Assembly: GCA_001179505.1 (NCBI GenBank)
Contig: CDMY01000284.1
Location: forward strand, 67,556 to 131,555
Direction: 5' to 3'
DNA from: Vitrella brassicaformis
Taxonomy: Eukaryota > Sar > Vitrellaceae
DNA: 64,000 bases
Under the pieces are notes generated by a model. That model saw nothing but the letters and a program-made list of their open reading frames with translations, was not told the origin of the DNA and did not search any database. This document shows, in pieces, positions 36,033-48,657 of this stretch. Each line of letters starts with the position of its first letter. Within the stretch, counting starts at the first letter, position 1. A program made the translations under genes and the position numbers.

Positions 36033-38685
36033 ATGAAGCGTGGCTTCCTGTCGCCGAAGGCGGAGCAGAGGGCTGCAGCTGCCGCATCGACTGCCGAGGA
36101 ATCAGTCAGTCCTCAGCGAAAACGAAAGGTACAACGCACACTGACGTTCCTGAAATGCCCGCAAATGACTGACAAATTGCTCGGTCTGTGTGTTCGCCCA
36201 GGCGAGGCCTCCTCCTCGTGTGTCTGCGGCCATCAAACGGCAGTTTCCCCACCTCGAGCATGCCTGCGGCCGGCCACTCCTTCTGCTGCAGGCTTCCCTC
36301 GGCCCCTCGCTGTTTCTCACTCCCACCCCCGCCAAGGCCCGGTGTCTGGTCATCGACTTCGCCCACAGAAACACCCGCCGCATGTGGGAAGCGGTCTCAC
36401 TTGAGGTCGCATATCAGTGGGGGATGGCTGCAGTGACTCTCGAGAAGCTGGTGGTCCGCTATCCGAAGCCGGCGGTGTCGCGGCGGGAGCGCAGCAATGC
36501 ACCGATGTGGTGCATGGGCGTGTGGGTGGCGATACTGGAGGGGCACGCCCACGGGCGGCAGCAAGCCATCGCCGTCAAGAACAAGGCAGACAAGCGGCCC
36601 GGTGACACCAACGATCTGATAGAGATCAGCACGGGCGTGCCGGTGCCTGCGGAGCTGATGCAGCCAATGCACACCAGTGGCGTACCATTGGCTTCAGCGC
36701 TACCAGCACTTGGACACAACACGTCGCAGGCAAGTCGTCAAGTGACGGTGTGTACGTCATGATGGAAATTGTGCGTGTGTGTTTCCTTCAGCCGTCGGGC
36801 GTGTGCTCCCGAACGGCGTCGGCAGCAGCTTCCAATGGGTCGCTGCGGGTACTGGAGTTCGAGGCGGTGGACATTGGAGGTCCACAGGAGTGGGAGAGAG
36901 GAGACGGTGATGTGGCCCCATCTTCGCAGCCCCTCCCTCCCAAGACTGATGGCGCTGTCCCTCCTCGCATCCTTCCCGTTCACCTGCCGGCCCTCACGGA
37001 AGAGGAAGAAGAAGAAGAAGAAGAAGAAGATAATAATAATAATAATGATGATGATAGTGTTAACGGTGATGACAACGGTGATGCCAATGCGGTGACCTCT
37101 TCACAGCCCCTCCCTCCCAAGACTGATGGTGGTGTCCCTCCCCGCATCCTTCCCGTCTACCTGCCGGCCCTCACGGAGGTCCGCAACATGCCCGTCGAAG
37201 TCGCAAACGTGCGGATGGATCGCTCTTGGTACGACCAATCAACAGCACAGAGAGGGAGAGAGCAGGAGGGAGAGGGATGGGGCACTTGATGGGATACGTT
37301 GTGTATGTGTAGGCACACACCTCAGATCAAAGTCCTCACCTTCACCAAACTTCCCACAGTCATCTTGTCTGCACGAGGATGTCGGCGCTGAGTGGGTGCG
37401 GGGCTGCACGAGCCTGGAGGCGCTGGTGTGCGACGACTCCGGCAACGGCGACGGCATGGTGATACGGGCCATGCTGGCTGAGCTGCCTGCAGACGGCAAG
37501 TCGTTGGAAGGTCTGCGAGAGCTCGGCAACATCTACCTGTATGGGGCCGAAGTTGGCGAAATTCAGCAACTGGAGCATGCTCTCACCTCGCGGGGCTGCA
37601 TGAACAGGCTGACTAAGCTATGCATCGACACGGGCGTGATACTGCGCATGGACGTTCAAGGAGACGTCGACAACCTGATAATGCTCGACCATCTCGTGTA
37701 AGCAAGCAGGACAGAGGAGGCAACAAAAGGGCTGCACGATTGTCTGTGTGCCTCGTATGCCACCAGGACGGCTGTCGTTGACCCAGAGGCGTTGCTGACC
37801 GGCGGTGTCGAGTGGGTTGACTTGGGTGAAGACGATCGGGATGCCTGGGATCGGGAAGCAGAACTGTCGGTCGAGTTGCTGTCGTGGGCGCGGGCTAAGT
37901 CCCCGTTCCTTCGGTATCACATAGAGCAGTTCGCCCGCATCGTCCCCCGCGTCATCTATCATGGCCTACCCGAACCGAACGAGCTCGCCGCGACCGCCAT
38001 AACACCATCGACCTTCCCCCGAGCTGACTGCTTCCACCTGTGTGCCGAGTCGCTGACGCCCGACACGATGCAACGCGCCGTGTCCGTGGCGACGGCAATC
38101 GGCAAAAACTACATCCGCGTGTCTGGGAAGGTAGATGTAGATGCGGCTCCCAGGGAAGCGGCTGTCGAGTTCCTCAAGGCACTACAAGCAGCCCGGCTCA
38201 ACGAGGGCGGCGAGACGGCACTGGACGTCTTGTATTACTTGTCGCTGGGCGACGAGGAGGTGGGATCCTTATGGGAGACGCACGCCGCCGAAGTGTCCCC
38301 GATCAGATGCCTGGAGCTGTGGATTACCGGTGGGTACAGACACGTGGCTATGGAGAGGGTCCTGTGCATGCGTGTCGATGTGCGCCGCTCAGATATGATT
38401 CCACAAGGCGCCTCAGACAACGAGCGTCGAGCCTTCATCGAGACCGTCAGCAAGAACCTCCTGGCGATGCTCAAGGCGTCCACCCGCCTCGGTGGCCATC
38501 GAGAGACGCACGTCCGGTTCTTCTTGCCTCCATGGTTTGTGCGCCATGGGGATGTGAGTGACTACTTTGCGCGGCACCACCTGTCAGACGACTTCGACGA
38601 GACGCCTTACACCTTTGATGGCACGTCCCTGAGCCTGCGCAGGCGCAGCGCAGGTGGGGAAGCGAACGAGGGAAGGGGAGGATGA
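36033..38685 (+). CDS. Paralogue of the TLDc-gene N-terminal region, unrecognised family
   Basis: Five exons: 36033-36128, 36202-36729, 36792 to about 37208, 37360-37697 and 37767-38685 (TGA). Exon 2 carries CLVIDFAHRNTRRMW ... KLVVRYPK ... VAILEGHAHGRQQA, matching the divergent gene at 31775-35724 position by position (LVIDYSNTRHRRFW, CLVHRFPQ, ALVEGHAAGRQAA). Intron 2 uses a GC donor (CAG|GCAAGT). Exon 3 contains a run of Glu codons followed by Asn and Asp codons, flanked by two near-identical copies of SSQPLPPKTDG...VPPRILPV.LPALTE. The C-terminal part is helical and Leu/Asp rich and has no visible TLDc domain. Function unknown; probably a clade-specific family. Confidence 0.66.
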
Positions 38686-38987
38686 TTCATTGTCTTCATT
38701 GCCTCCTTTTGTTCAGGAGAGGCTTCTGATTGAGCGCCATTATTTGGTGCGTGCATGCCCCATGCTCGAGTCATGTCTGTCTGTCTGTCCATGTGAGACG
38801 CATGGATACAAACCGGGATTGTCCCTCTTGATCTCTGGGCAATCCCATTAGCTCGCTGCACAGCTAATGGGCAGACGCAGAGCAAGAGTGTTTTATCGGG
38901 CGGAGTGGCAGACACTGTGGTGATTGGATAATTCGCATTTCGCGTTTGGTTTTCGATCAGCCCATCGATGAATGAAGGGTCCATCCG
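38686..38987. other. Tail-to-tail spacer, no feature seen
   Basis: About 300 bp between convergent stop codons. It should contain the 3' UTRs and polyadenylation sites of both genes; no AATAAA is seen. Confidence 0.4.
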
Positions 38988-41900
38988 CTACACACGCACA
39001 GTCGCCAAGCCGAGCAGATCCTCGCACTCGTCACACCACTCACACACATACCAACCATCGAAACCACAGCTCACTGCTGCCGCCCGCATCTCACCACCAC
39101 CATCACCACCATCGACATGACGCCTCCCAGCCATCTCCTCATCTGCGTCATGCACTTGGTCCACCATCGGGTTGCCCCCTCCCTCTTGCTGCTGCTGCTG
39201 CTCAGGGGCCGCACGCGCACGATTGACACTCACAATGGGGTCGTCAGGTATGGCCTGCTGCTGCTGGTGGAACGCCTGGGCGAGTGTGTGCGTCCGTTGC
39301 CATTTGCTGACTCGCCGGTTGAGAGAGACCACATCAGGTGCCTGGGACCCCCGCAGCTCCATGGCGGTCGTGTATGCGGCAAGGAAGGTGGCCGCTCGGT
39401 TGGTGACGGCCTCCTTGCTGGCCGCCGATAGCTTGACGGGCTTCGGTGTTGGTGCTGGTGTTGGTGCTGGTGTTGGTGCTGGCGGCCGCACAGACGTCTG
39501 CTGCCGCTTTGGTGCCGGTGCGGCGGCTGGTGGTGGGGCCGGCTGGTCGTCGCCCTCGAGCATCTGCTCCAGGAAGTCCTCCACTTCTTCTTCATCCTCC
39601 TCCTCTTCATGATCTCGTTCTTGTCTTTGCTCTTGGTCGCCTCTCTCCCGCTGGTCCTGCTGGTCTATCGGCATCTCTGTCTCTACCTCGTCCATCGCTT
39701 GACACTGTGCTTCGTCGACGAAAGGCTCCTCGTGCGGCTGCCGAAGGGCTCCTGTCTGCCGACTCGCCTCGGCCGCGATGGTGTGGATGGTGGAGACGAG
39801 GGCAAGACGGAGGGGCTCTGCAGCCATGGGGCTGCACATGACGGAAGTGGCGTCCTTGACAAGACAGTCCTGGTCGGCAATGTCAGCCGAGAGGGCGAGA
39901 GACGCCATGGCCATGCGCATGACCCCCGGCAGAGCGGAGGGCGGGTGAGAGGGGACACCACGACGGTGCACACCTGCACACAAAGCGACGACACATGAGT
40001 AGTGAGTGTCGGTATCGACAAGGGCGGGGTGCTGGGGGCCAGTGTACCTCTGAGTGTCCATTCGCCCGATGGGTATTGGGGAGGCGCCGATGCCGCCAAA
40101 ATCACGTCGCCGAGACTCCGCTGCACACATGTGCACACACAAGTCATGATCCACGTGTTGCCTTTGTGACGCCCACCCACCCCCCACTGACCATGCAGAG
40201 CTGCACGACGCAGTCGTGAAGGATGGAGATCTCCACTGCCGTGGTCTTGCGATGCTTGGCCATCGAGCTCTCCCGGTCCCGCTTGCCACCCGCATCGGAG
40301 AGCGGCCCCTCCCCCTTGCTGCTGCTCCGCCTGTCGGGGGACAGGTCCCTGTCGCGCCGAGAGATATCATACATGTCGGGCGGCTCGGACGGATCCCGAA
40401 GCTCCTCATCCTTGATATGACACACGGAGAGAAGGAATGACACACGGAATGGTCCCTCTCTCTCTCTCTCTCTCTCTCGTGCCCCACATTCCTGCAGACT
40501 CACCTTCTTGGTAGAAGGCGATTCCTGCAGGATGTCCTCGAGCGCGATGATCTCGTTCAAGTCGGTCCCCCCGCCCATACTCGGCCGCGGCGAAGAGGGC
40601 GGCTTGGGCGACATGGAGCCCCGACGGGCCATGGGCGATGGAGAGAGAGGGGGGAATGGCATCGAGTAGGTGCGTGAGGGGGAGGAAGGCCCGGCGAAGG
40701 ACAGCTTGTCCATGTCGGGCTCGGTCTCGAACTCCTCGTGGCCGCGAACGATGACGTCCACCAGGCCGTGTGGTGGGTGTGGGTGTGGGTGCTCTGCTGC
40801 CTTTGGCTCGATGAGGTTCATCTGCAGGAAGTGCAGGCATGTGGCGACGTCGCCGACGAGCCGAAGGAGACAGTCCAGACCGAGGTAGATGATGCCCTGA
40901 CCACCACCCACCACAGACGGACGGACCCCAAGTGCATTGATTGCCTCTTGTTGGTCTGTCTGACCTGCATGGCGGCGTACACAGTGGTGTAGGAGTGCTC
41001 TCCCGGCCGTTGCAGCACCTCTGCATACCGCTTCTCAACACGCCTGGCCAGGCTCCTCACCTCATTACCCTCCCCGCCGTCAGACAAGCCAAGGGAAGGC
41101 CCATGACTGCACACGTGCAGTGTGTGTGCGTGTGTGTGTGGTCTGGTTAGGTCGTTAATTGGGTGTAGACGTACGTGAGCAGCAGCCGGGCCACGAGGTC
41201 GACGGCGCGCCTCCTCATGTGCAGCAGCAGCCTCAGCTTGTCGGGGTGCGATGCCGCAGCTGCCTTGTCCACAAGCTGGTCTGCGTGCGTTGAGAGCAAC
41301 CAACGGTACAGCGTCAAGGTGTATGGCGTTCTAGCGTGTCCCCTGTGTGTCTCGCTCACTCTCGGCCGAAGGGTCGAGGGCAAAGGTGAGGGCAATGTCA
41401 AGCACCTCCTCTGTCTGCACGCACACACGCACCGGACTGTCTAAGGCGCTCCCCCCCCCTCCTCACACACATACGTGTCTCATGAGCTCCATGTGCAGCG
41501 TGGGGTTGTCCAGCAAGCCGCTGAAGGTGCGGAACAGCGCCATGGCGTACTCGACGCTCCTCTCGGGGATCTTGAGCGTCAGAATCGCCGCCATCTGCAA
41601 AGATTCGATCGCACAAGACACAACAGAGACAACAGAGAGAGCAGGTCAGGTGTGGCATGCGGTGAACGAGCGAGGCCTTGTGTGTGCACCCGGCCTCCTC
41701 TGCAAAAAACACGCTGGGTGTCGGTGTTCGCACTTCAGTTTGCGCAGCCGGCAATGACATGAGTGGGCCAGATGCAATCAGGCGAGTGCGGCTGGCTGGC
41801 TGGCTCGCTGACTACCCATGGGTAGCCCCCACCCCACCTGTGTCCTGGTGAAGTCGAGAACTTCAGGCACCAGCTGAGCCATCCCACGCCCAAGTGCCAA

Positions 41901-44900
41901 TCGACCGAGCGCTGACAGACAGACGGACAGGTAGAGTAGATGGAGCGAAGGAGCGATGGGCTGTCTCGGTATGAGTGACTTGTTGGGCGAGGGAATGTGT
42001 TTGTGTGGTTTACCGAGCTTGACGTCGTGGTCGTCGAGTGTCGCCGCCCCCTTGGCCACACACCGCAGCTTCTCCTTGAGCAGCTCCCACTCTGCATTAG
42101 CCTCCTGCACACACACACACACACACACAGTAGATGCCCCTCCCTCCCTCCCTCCCTCCTTGTCTGTCCTTTCTCTCTCTCTCTGCCAGTGCATGCACCC
42201 CAGGCACCAGGCTGATGGACACGAGCTCCTCGGTGGGTTTGGGGTGAGACTCTGCAGCTTGGGCGTGTTTGTCGTGCTTGTCCCTCTTTTTCCTCTCCCT
42301 CTCCCTCTCGCGCCACCACCCCCTGCCCTTGACACACGGACCGATCTGTGCGCGACCGCCCCTTCTCAAAGATCGCTTTGTCGTCGGGGCCGTCGTTGTC
42401 TTGGGGCAGTTCTCCGCCGTGCCAGGCATCTCACCGTCGACCACCAGCCACCGGGGGGCCTGCACACACACACACACACACACACACAGAACCACGTTGA
42501 CACCATTGATACCTACATGTAGACGCAATGGGCAGACAAGACAAAAAGGGCGCTTACAATTCGCTCCTGTGGGGGACACGGCGGCATGGGCGAGGCGAGG
42601 ACACTCGACAGACACACCGCCTGCAATCCAATCAGACGCGACACACACGCAACTCCATCCCTGGTCGTTGCGGACGACGTAGGCAGGTACCTTACCTTCT
42701 TGACGCATGCAAGCTCCTCTCCGCCATTGGCCGGGCCAGCGGTACTAGGCAGAGGCCTGCGCTCGTAGAGCGGCGCCGACGGGTGTGGGTGTGGGATGCC
42801 GCCCAGGACAATGGCGTCTTGGTCCTGTGATTGCAGGAGGAAGTTGATGTGGTGGGGCGAGAGGGCCCTGGTCAGGTCGACGGTCCACCTCTCAAGCACC
42901 ATCTTCACTTGCTTGCGGAGCTGGCTCTCGACGAAGACGGCCAGCTCCCGCGCGGCGGCCCGGTTGACAGAGAAACCCTGCAGCAGAGCCATCCGCTCGG
43001 CCAGCATCGGGGAGAGCGAAAACCGCGGCCCAGGGAAACCATCATCTCCATGGGCGGCGGTCTTGATGGCCCTGCTCCCCCTGGCTGGCGCACGCATCGG
43101 TGCTGCCGCTGCTGCTGGGGTCCGCTTGCTGCCCCTGCCCTTTGCTTTTTTGTTGATGGGCCTCGGCCGTCGGGCGAAGAATGGCGGCTCGGCAAGGAGG
43201 AAATGGTGGGTGTGGTACTGGGGGGCCGATGACGCGTCTGCGTCAGCATCTGGTAGGTCCCATGCGCCCGCCAGGCTGCCTGACGTCGTCCACTGCCAGC
43301 ACCCCAGCGGCTAACGAACGCATAGAGAGAGCAACACACGGACATTCCATTCATGCCGCAACAGAAAGCCCCCCGCCCCTCTCTCATCTCACATACTCCG
43401 TTCCACGACGGCAGAGCAGTGTACACCTCGCCAGCCGCCAGAACGAACAGAGGGCCCACCACGCGCACAAACCGCTCCGCCTCCCGACCACACGGCACAC
43501 CCATGGCTGGGGCTATGGCTGTGTGTGTGGTGTCGGTGTCGCCCAGGAGGTTCTCGGCTCGCACACACGTGTCGCGAACGTTCCTTCAATCAAACAGCAA
43601 CAGGCAGGCAGGCCGCGGTTGCGATGGATCAAGATGCAGTGAAGGCTCCATCTCACCTGAGTATCCGGCGCGAGGCCTGGAAGGCCCTGGCGCGCATATC
43701 GGCGAGCACACCGGTGCCGCTGCTGCTGCCTGTGGGTGGGGGTGGTGCGTCGGCCTCGTCAGCCATAAAGGGGGCGAGACCCGCCGGCCGCTGACGCTTC
43801 GATGGGCCTGCACGATGCTTGCAGCCACACAGTGACTGACAGGCAGGACCTTGCGTCTTTTCCTTTTTTCCTCTCTGCGCACCTGCTTTGAGGCTGGTCT
43901 TCGGCGTGGTCCTCAGGTGTGCCCGCAGCTCTTGTTGGGACCCGCCGCTCTCGTCCATGACGGTCTCAGCAACGTCGAAGCGCACAGCGATGGAGAGAGA
44001 TGACGGCTGGTCGCTGTCGGCGTGTGTGGGGCGGAAGCCGACGAGCTGGACGGAGACCTTCCAGATGCCGATCGGCGCACTGAAGGGGCAGCCCTGTGAC
44101 GTACACACACACACGTGATGTGATGTTGACCTATGCGGCCGTATGTCGCTCGCTTACCCAAGGCGCATCGGGGCCTTCCACCCTCTCGGCCATGACCCTC
44201 CCCCACACCAGCCCCATCTGCGTCTGAGCCTGCCGCATCAGCACCACCGCCTCCACACTCATGTCCAGCCACAGCTGCGGCAGCGGGGCCGCAGATAGGG
44301 AGCCGCCATCTCGCCTCGCCGCTCCCCCACCACCCCCTCCCTCCCGCACTTGTTCAAGGTAGGTGCGCCAGTCGCCCTCGCCGTTCTCGAACCTAATCGT
44401 GGCCTCCTCCTTCTCCCGTGGCATGGTCTTCCTGGGCCTGTTGGCTTCCGGTGGTCGGTCCATGATTTCACGCTGCTGAGCTCGCGCGTCATCGACTGCC
44501 GACTGCCACAGAGGGGCGGGGGCGGGTATGTCTTGGCTCGCTGCTGCTGCTGCTGTTGGTGATGGTGCTGATGGGAGCGGCCGAAAGCCGGACGACAGCA
44601 GCCGCTGTTGCCATGAGTCAGGCAGCGACGCAGCCACCGGCAATGAGGGCAGCTGGACGTTGAGAAGGACTGGTGGGTGCTGCCTGGTCCTGGGGTCGTC
44701 AGAGGGACGTCCGGGCGACACCACACGAGCCTGCCGGGTGTCAACCGGGGGCGGGGCAGGGGCTGGGAGTCGGAGTGGGGGTGCAGGCGGGGCGGTCATG
44801 GCGTGTGTGCTGTGCGTCTTGGGCACCTTCGCCGGCCTCCGTTGCTGCGACGCCTTTCGTGGCGCAATCGGCTTCCTTTTGTGCCTCAGAAGACCTGGCA

Positions 44901-45788
44901 AAGACACAACAGACAGGGGTCCGTCCATTCCAGGTGCGTGTGTGTACCTTACCTTGAGCAACGGCGTTTGCCTTTGCGACATGCCCCTCCATGTCCCCTG
45001 TCGGTGGCTGGAAGAACTCCCTCACCTGGGCGTCGATCCGCTTGGCCACCTTGATCTTCCACTCGTGGCTGCTGTCCCGGCCCCTCTTGCCGGCACCCAC
45101 ACTCACCGTCTCCATCTCTCTTGCCTCCTCGCCCTCACGCACCATCTCACGGACGGCCATCCGCTCGGCAAGTAGCATCTTCAGACGCAGTGCCGATGCG
45201 CTGTTGATGTCCAGCCGTCCCTCGGCAGAGGGGGGCTTGATGACCTCTCTGTCTGCTGATGTGGGTCGTTGAAGTGTGTGTCGCGCGATGGCGTCACTCA
45301 TGGCCTGCTGCACCCACTCGGCCCGCTCTCGCGCGTCCATGACCGCTGCTGGTGTGGCGGTGTGGATGGGCACTGAGCGGCATAGGTACTCGTTGGTGCT
45401 GCTCAGGGTGTCGGCAGGGAGGGTGCACTCGACGATGACCAGCCATGAGAGGGGGTCTCGCAGCAGCTTCAGGCCGTCCACCTGGTCGACAACCACACCC
45501 GACAGCATACCATACACACACACAGAGGCAGACAGTTGTGCATCGCCCTCCCTCTCTCTCTGTGAGTGGGGTTGGTGCATCGGCTAGGCTGCTCACCTGT
45601 GGCAGCTGGTCGATACAGGCGAGCACATCGGGCGGCAGGGTCCCCCTGTGGTGCTCTCTATCACCATCCATGTCGACGTCATGCATCAGGTTGTGGTCCT
45701 GAGGATGAGTGCCGTTGACCATGCCGCCACTCATCGGGGAGCCTCTCTTGCCGGCGGCTGTCCCAGCCATGTGCGCAGCGCCGACCAT
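38988..45788 (-). CDS. TAF6: TAF6-like TFIID/SAGA subunit with long N-terminal extension
   Basis: TAF6 is a histone-fold plus HEAT-repeat subunit of TFIID and SAGA. The TAF6 part begins near 43020: MLAERMALLQGFSVNRAAA, RELAVFVESQLRKQVKMVLE then LSPHHINFLLQSQ (histone fold), APLYERRPLPS (the EPLYG region) and APRWLVVDGEMPGTAENCP (TAF6 HWLAIEG-like, about 42450). HEAT exons follow: MAQLVPEVLDFTR (41880), FSGLLDNPTLHMELMRH (41520), LLLHMRRRAVDLVARLLLT (41200), VEKRYAEVLQRPG...YTTVYAAMQ (41030) and IIYLGLDCLLRLVGDVA (40890). The C-terminus is acidic and Gln/Pro-rich, ending with YVCEWCDECEDLLGLATV at 38988. Reading frames continue upstream through about 43300-45788 (KMLLAERMAVREMVREGEEA, low-complexity linkers), giving an unusual extension; two merged genes cannot be excluded. 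The ATG at 45788 is the first I can support. About 15-18 introns. Confidence 0.72.
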
Positions 45789-46109
45789 GCCAATGCGACT
45801 GAGCACGGTTGCGAATGCGGCCAGATCACTTGATGCGCAGCCAGAGGGATTGATGCATCTTCAACGATTCTTCATTCCCGTGGTGCTGCGGGGAGTCCTG
45901 GGCAGCGAAAAGAGGATGCAGCATCGCCATTACCTCGCACTCGTCTGCGAGCTGAGCCAGCAGGGGAAGACGTTCACGTCAGCTTAGCGTCATCCGCTCC
46001 CTCCCTGACAGCCAGCCCCGAGCCCCTGACTCATCCCTCCCTTCTCGCCCCTCATCTTGCTTTCTCCATCCCACAGAGGCAGTCAGTCGCCGTAGCCCCA
46101 CTGTGTGAG
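45789..46109. promoter_or_regulatory. Divergent spacer between TAF6-like and NEK genes
   Basis: About 320 bp between start codons facing apart. On the plus side the ATG at 46110 follows a pyrimidine-rich stretch ending CCCACAG at 46076, so this may include a 5' UTR intron of the kinase gene. Confidence 0.4.
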
Positions 46110-48657
46110 ATGCGGGGGTACACCAAGGTGCGCGACGTGGGCAAGGGGTCCTTCGGCCAGGCCATTCTCGTGGCTGATGCGGACGGCAAACAGTGAGTTC
46201 GAAGGGACAGCTGGAGGGGGTGGGGGGAGAAGGGAGAGGGGAGGGAGGCGCCTGGCGAGAATGGGGCGTTTGGTTGCGTATCTGTCAGGTTTATCATGAA
46301 GATAATTGACATATCGAGGATGGGCTCTAAGGAGAGAAAGGAGGCCATCAACGAGGCGGGCACCCAAGACAGACAGACAAGACACGCAGGAACGAACATC
46401 TGTGTGTCTGTGTGTCTGTGTCTGTGTGTGTGTGTGTGTGTGTCTGGTGGCAGGTGAAGGTGCTGTCGTCTCTGAAGCACCCTTACATCATCTCCTACCG
46501 AGAGAGCTTCATCGAGAACGGACAGCTCTGCATCGTCATGGACTACGCTGAGGGTGCGGTGGCTGGCCGGGGACTGCACTGCACAGCACAACCACCGTGC
46601 GTGTGTGTCTGTTGGTTGTCTTGTGTTGTGTTGTGTTGTGTTAGGTGGCGATCTGTACCACAAGATCCAGAAGCAGAAGAAGACCAGCCAATACTTCAGG
46701 TGACTCACACAACTGCCCCACCTGCCCACTCATGGATGTGTGTGTGTGTGTGTGTGTGATTGACAGCGAGTCGCAGATCCTCCGCTGGTTCACGCAGGCG
46801 GCCCTCTCGCTCAAGTACATGCACGACAAACACATCCTTCACAGAGGTCAGCCACTCGACAAACACACACAAAGGGGCAAAGAGAGAGGGAGAGAGAGAA
46901 GGAGAGAGAGACGTTATGGGCGGTTTGGCTTAAAACACTTGACTTGACTTGTTGTGACAGACATCAAGACTCAGAACTTCTTCCTGACGGCGTCAGGTCG
47001 TCTGCGCGTCGGCGACTTCGGCATCAGCAAAGTGCTCGAGTCGACCATGGCCTTCGCGCAGACCACCATCGGCACACCCTACTACCTCTCACCCGAAATT
47101 TGCAAGGCACGCTCAGAGCACACACACACACACACACAGACAAAGAGGGAGAGGGAGGGGGAGGGGGAGCGAGGAAAAATGTGTGACGTGCTTCTTAAGG
47201 CCCTTTGTTCTTTCTGCAGGAGCAGCCATACTCATGGGCGTCGGACATCTGGGCACTGGGGTGCGTGCTGTACGAGATGGTAAGGAAGGATGCAGCACAG
47301 CAACGCCCTCGCTCTGTTTCGTCTTGCATCGCTGCAGCTTCCCCCCTCCCTCCCTCCATCCATGTGTGTGTGTGGCATGCCACTACACTGTGCAGGCGTG
47401 TTTGCGTGTGCCGTTTGACGCCCAGAACCTCCGGTCACTCGTCGACAAGATCACCAGAGGACCGGTACGTGCGTTCGCAACCGCCAAGACATCCACACAA
47501 TGCACCTACCTATGTTGGCTGTGTGTGTCGTGTCTTGTGTGCAGACGCCCACCTTGCCGAGCAGCTACTCCGCCGGGCTGCGTCAGCTGCTGGCCGACTG
47601 CCTGCAGCGCGACCCCCGCAAGCGCCCCTCGGCCGCAGAGCTCCTGCAGAAGGACATCATTCAGGTAAAAGAGGGAGGGAGGGAGGACAGAGCCAAACAG
47701 CACAACGGGAGCGGGAGAGAGAGGGACAGGACATCAACTGTGTGTGTGTGTGTGTGTTAAGGGTGAGATCCGGCGCATGTTGAAGGAGGAGCAGCTCAAG
47801 AAGGGCCAGCAGGGGGGCGGGCACAACGGCGGCGACAGCAAGGTGAGACTAACGACACCCTGAAGCCACCCACTCACACACACATGCGCCCGCCCCCCAC
47901 TCTCTCTCTCTCTCTCTCTCCCCCGTGTGTATGTTGGATGGTCACCATATCTATCAGACTGAGTCAGCGGGCGTGTCGACGGCCGACACCACCCAGCGCC
48001 AGAACAGCAGCGAGGCCACGGAGGGCCCACGAGCAGACGACAACAACAAGCAGCAGGTGGAGCGACAACCCTCTGGCGGCGGGTCGCGCCACGACACTCC
48101 AAACAGAGACCGTAAGTGAGAAGGCCAGGCCATAGCCGCCCCCCCACTCCCTCACCATGTGTGTGTGTGTGTGTGTGTGTGTGTTGCAGGCCGCCATCCG
48201 TCCGCCTTGCCTCTGCCGGTTCCTGCGGTCAACTACGGGGGTGCCGCTGGGGGTGCTGCTGGTGTGCGTCCGGCTGGGGTGCGCAGCCGGGATGCGTCGC
48301 CCGTTGCTGGGGTGCCGTACCACAGACAGGCCACGCCGCCGGGCATGAGACCACGGTGAGTGAGGTGTGGGTGGGTGGTGATAGGACGGACGTGGTGTGG
48401 GGGCGGTGGAGGGAAACACATCTGTGTATGTGTGTGTGGGATGCAGTGCGGTCCGCGACATGAGCCCTTACGGCTACCGCAATCCCAGCAGCTACTACTC
48501 GCCACGTAGCCAGGTGAATGGGGTGGGTGCCACATACACTACACCCACACAGTCGTGTGTCCATCGAGTCCGCCTGTGTGTCGGTCAGTACCAGACGCCC
48601 AACGCGGCGGCTGGGAAAGCGCATGGCGTCCCGCGGTACCCCGCTGCCGGCAAATAA
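46110..48657 (+). CDS. NEK: NIMA-related Ser/Thr kinase (NEK) A
   Basis: Complete kinase: [11 protein letters not shown] (Gly loop, exon from 46110), [16 protein letters not shown] (VAIK lysine), [20 protein letters not shown] (hinge), [20 protein letters not shown] (catalytic loop split by the intron before 46962), [20 protein letters not shown] and [12 protein letters not shown] (activation segment typical of NEKs), [15 protein letters not shown] and [12 protein letters not shown]. The kinase domain spans about ten exons up to 47664. The C-terminal tail (47762-48657) is a short basic coiled-coil start, then Gln/Asn/Ser/Pro/Tyr-rich disorder, ending YPAAGK and TAA. NEKs act in mitosis and in cilium or flagellum assembly. 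The ATG at 46110 lies just before the kinase domain, which is usual for the family. Confidence 0.9.

Noticed and set aside
38972-39226. Histidine-rich plus-strand frame
   Set aside because: It is the antisense of the TAF6-like last exon; the same antisense frame reappears at 61763-62044 because that exon was copied.
42905-43564. Long minus-strand frame in the TAF6-like region taken as one exon
   Set aside because: It reads through an intron (donor GTATGT after AACGGA); the spliced version keeps the histone-fold frame.
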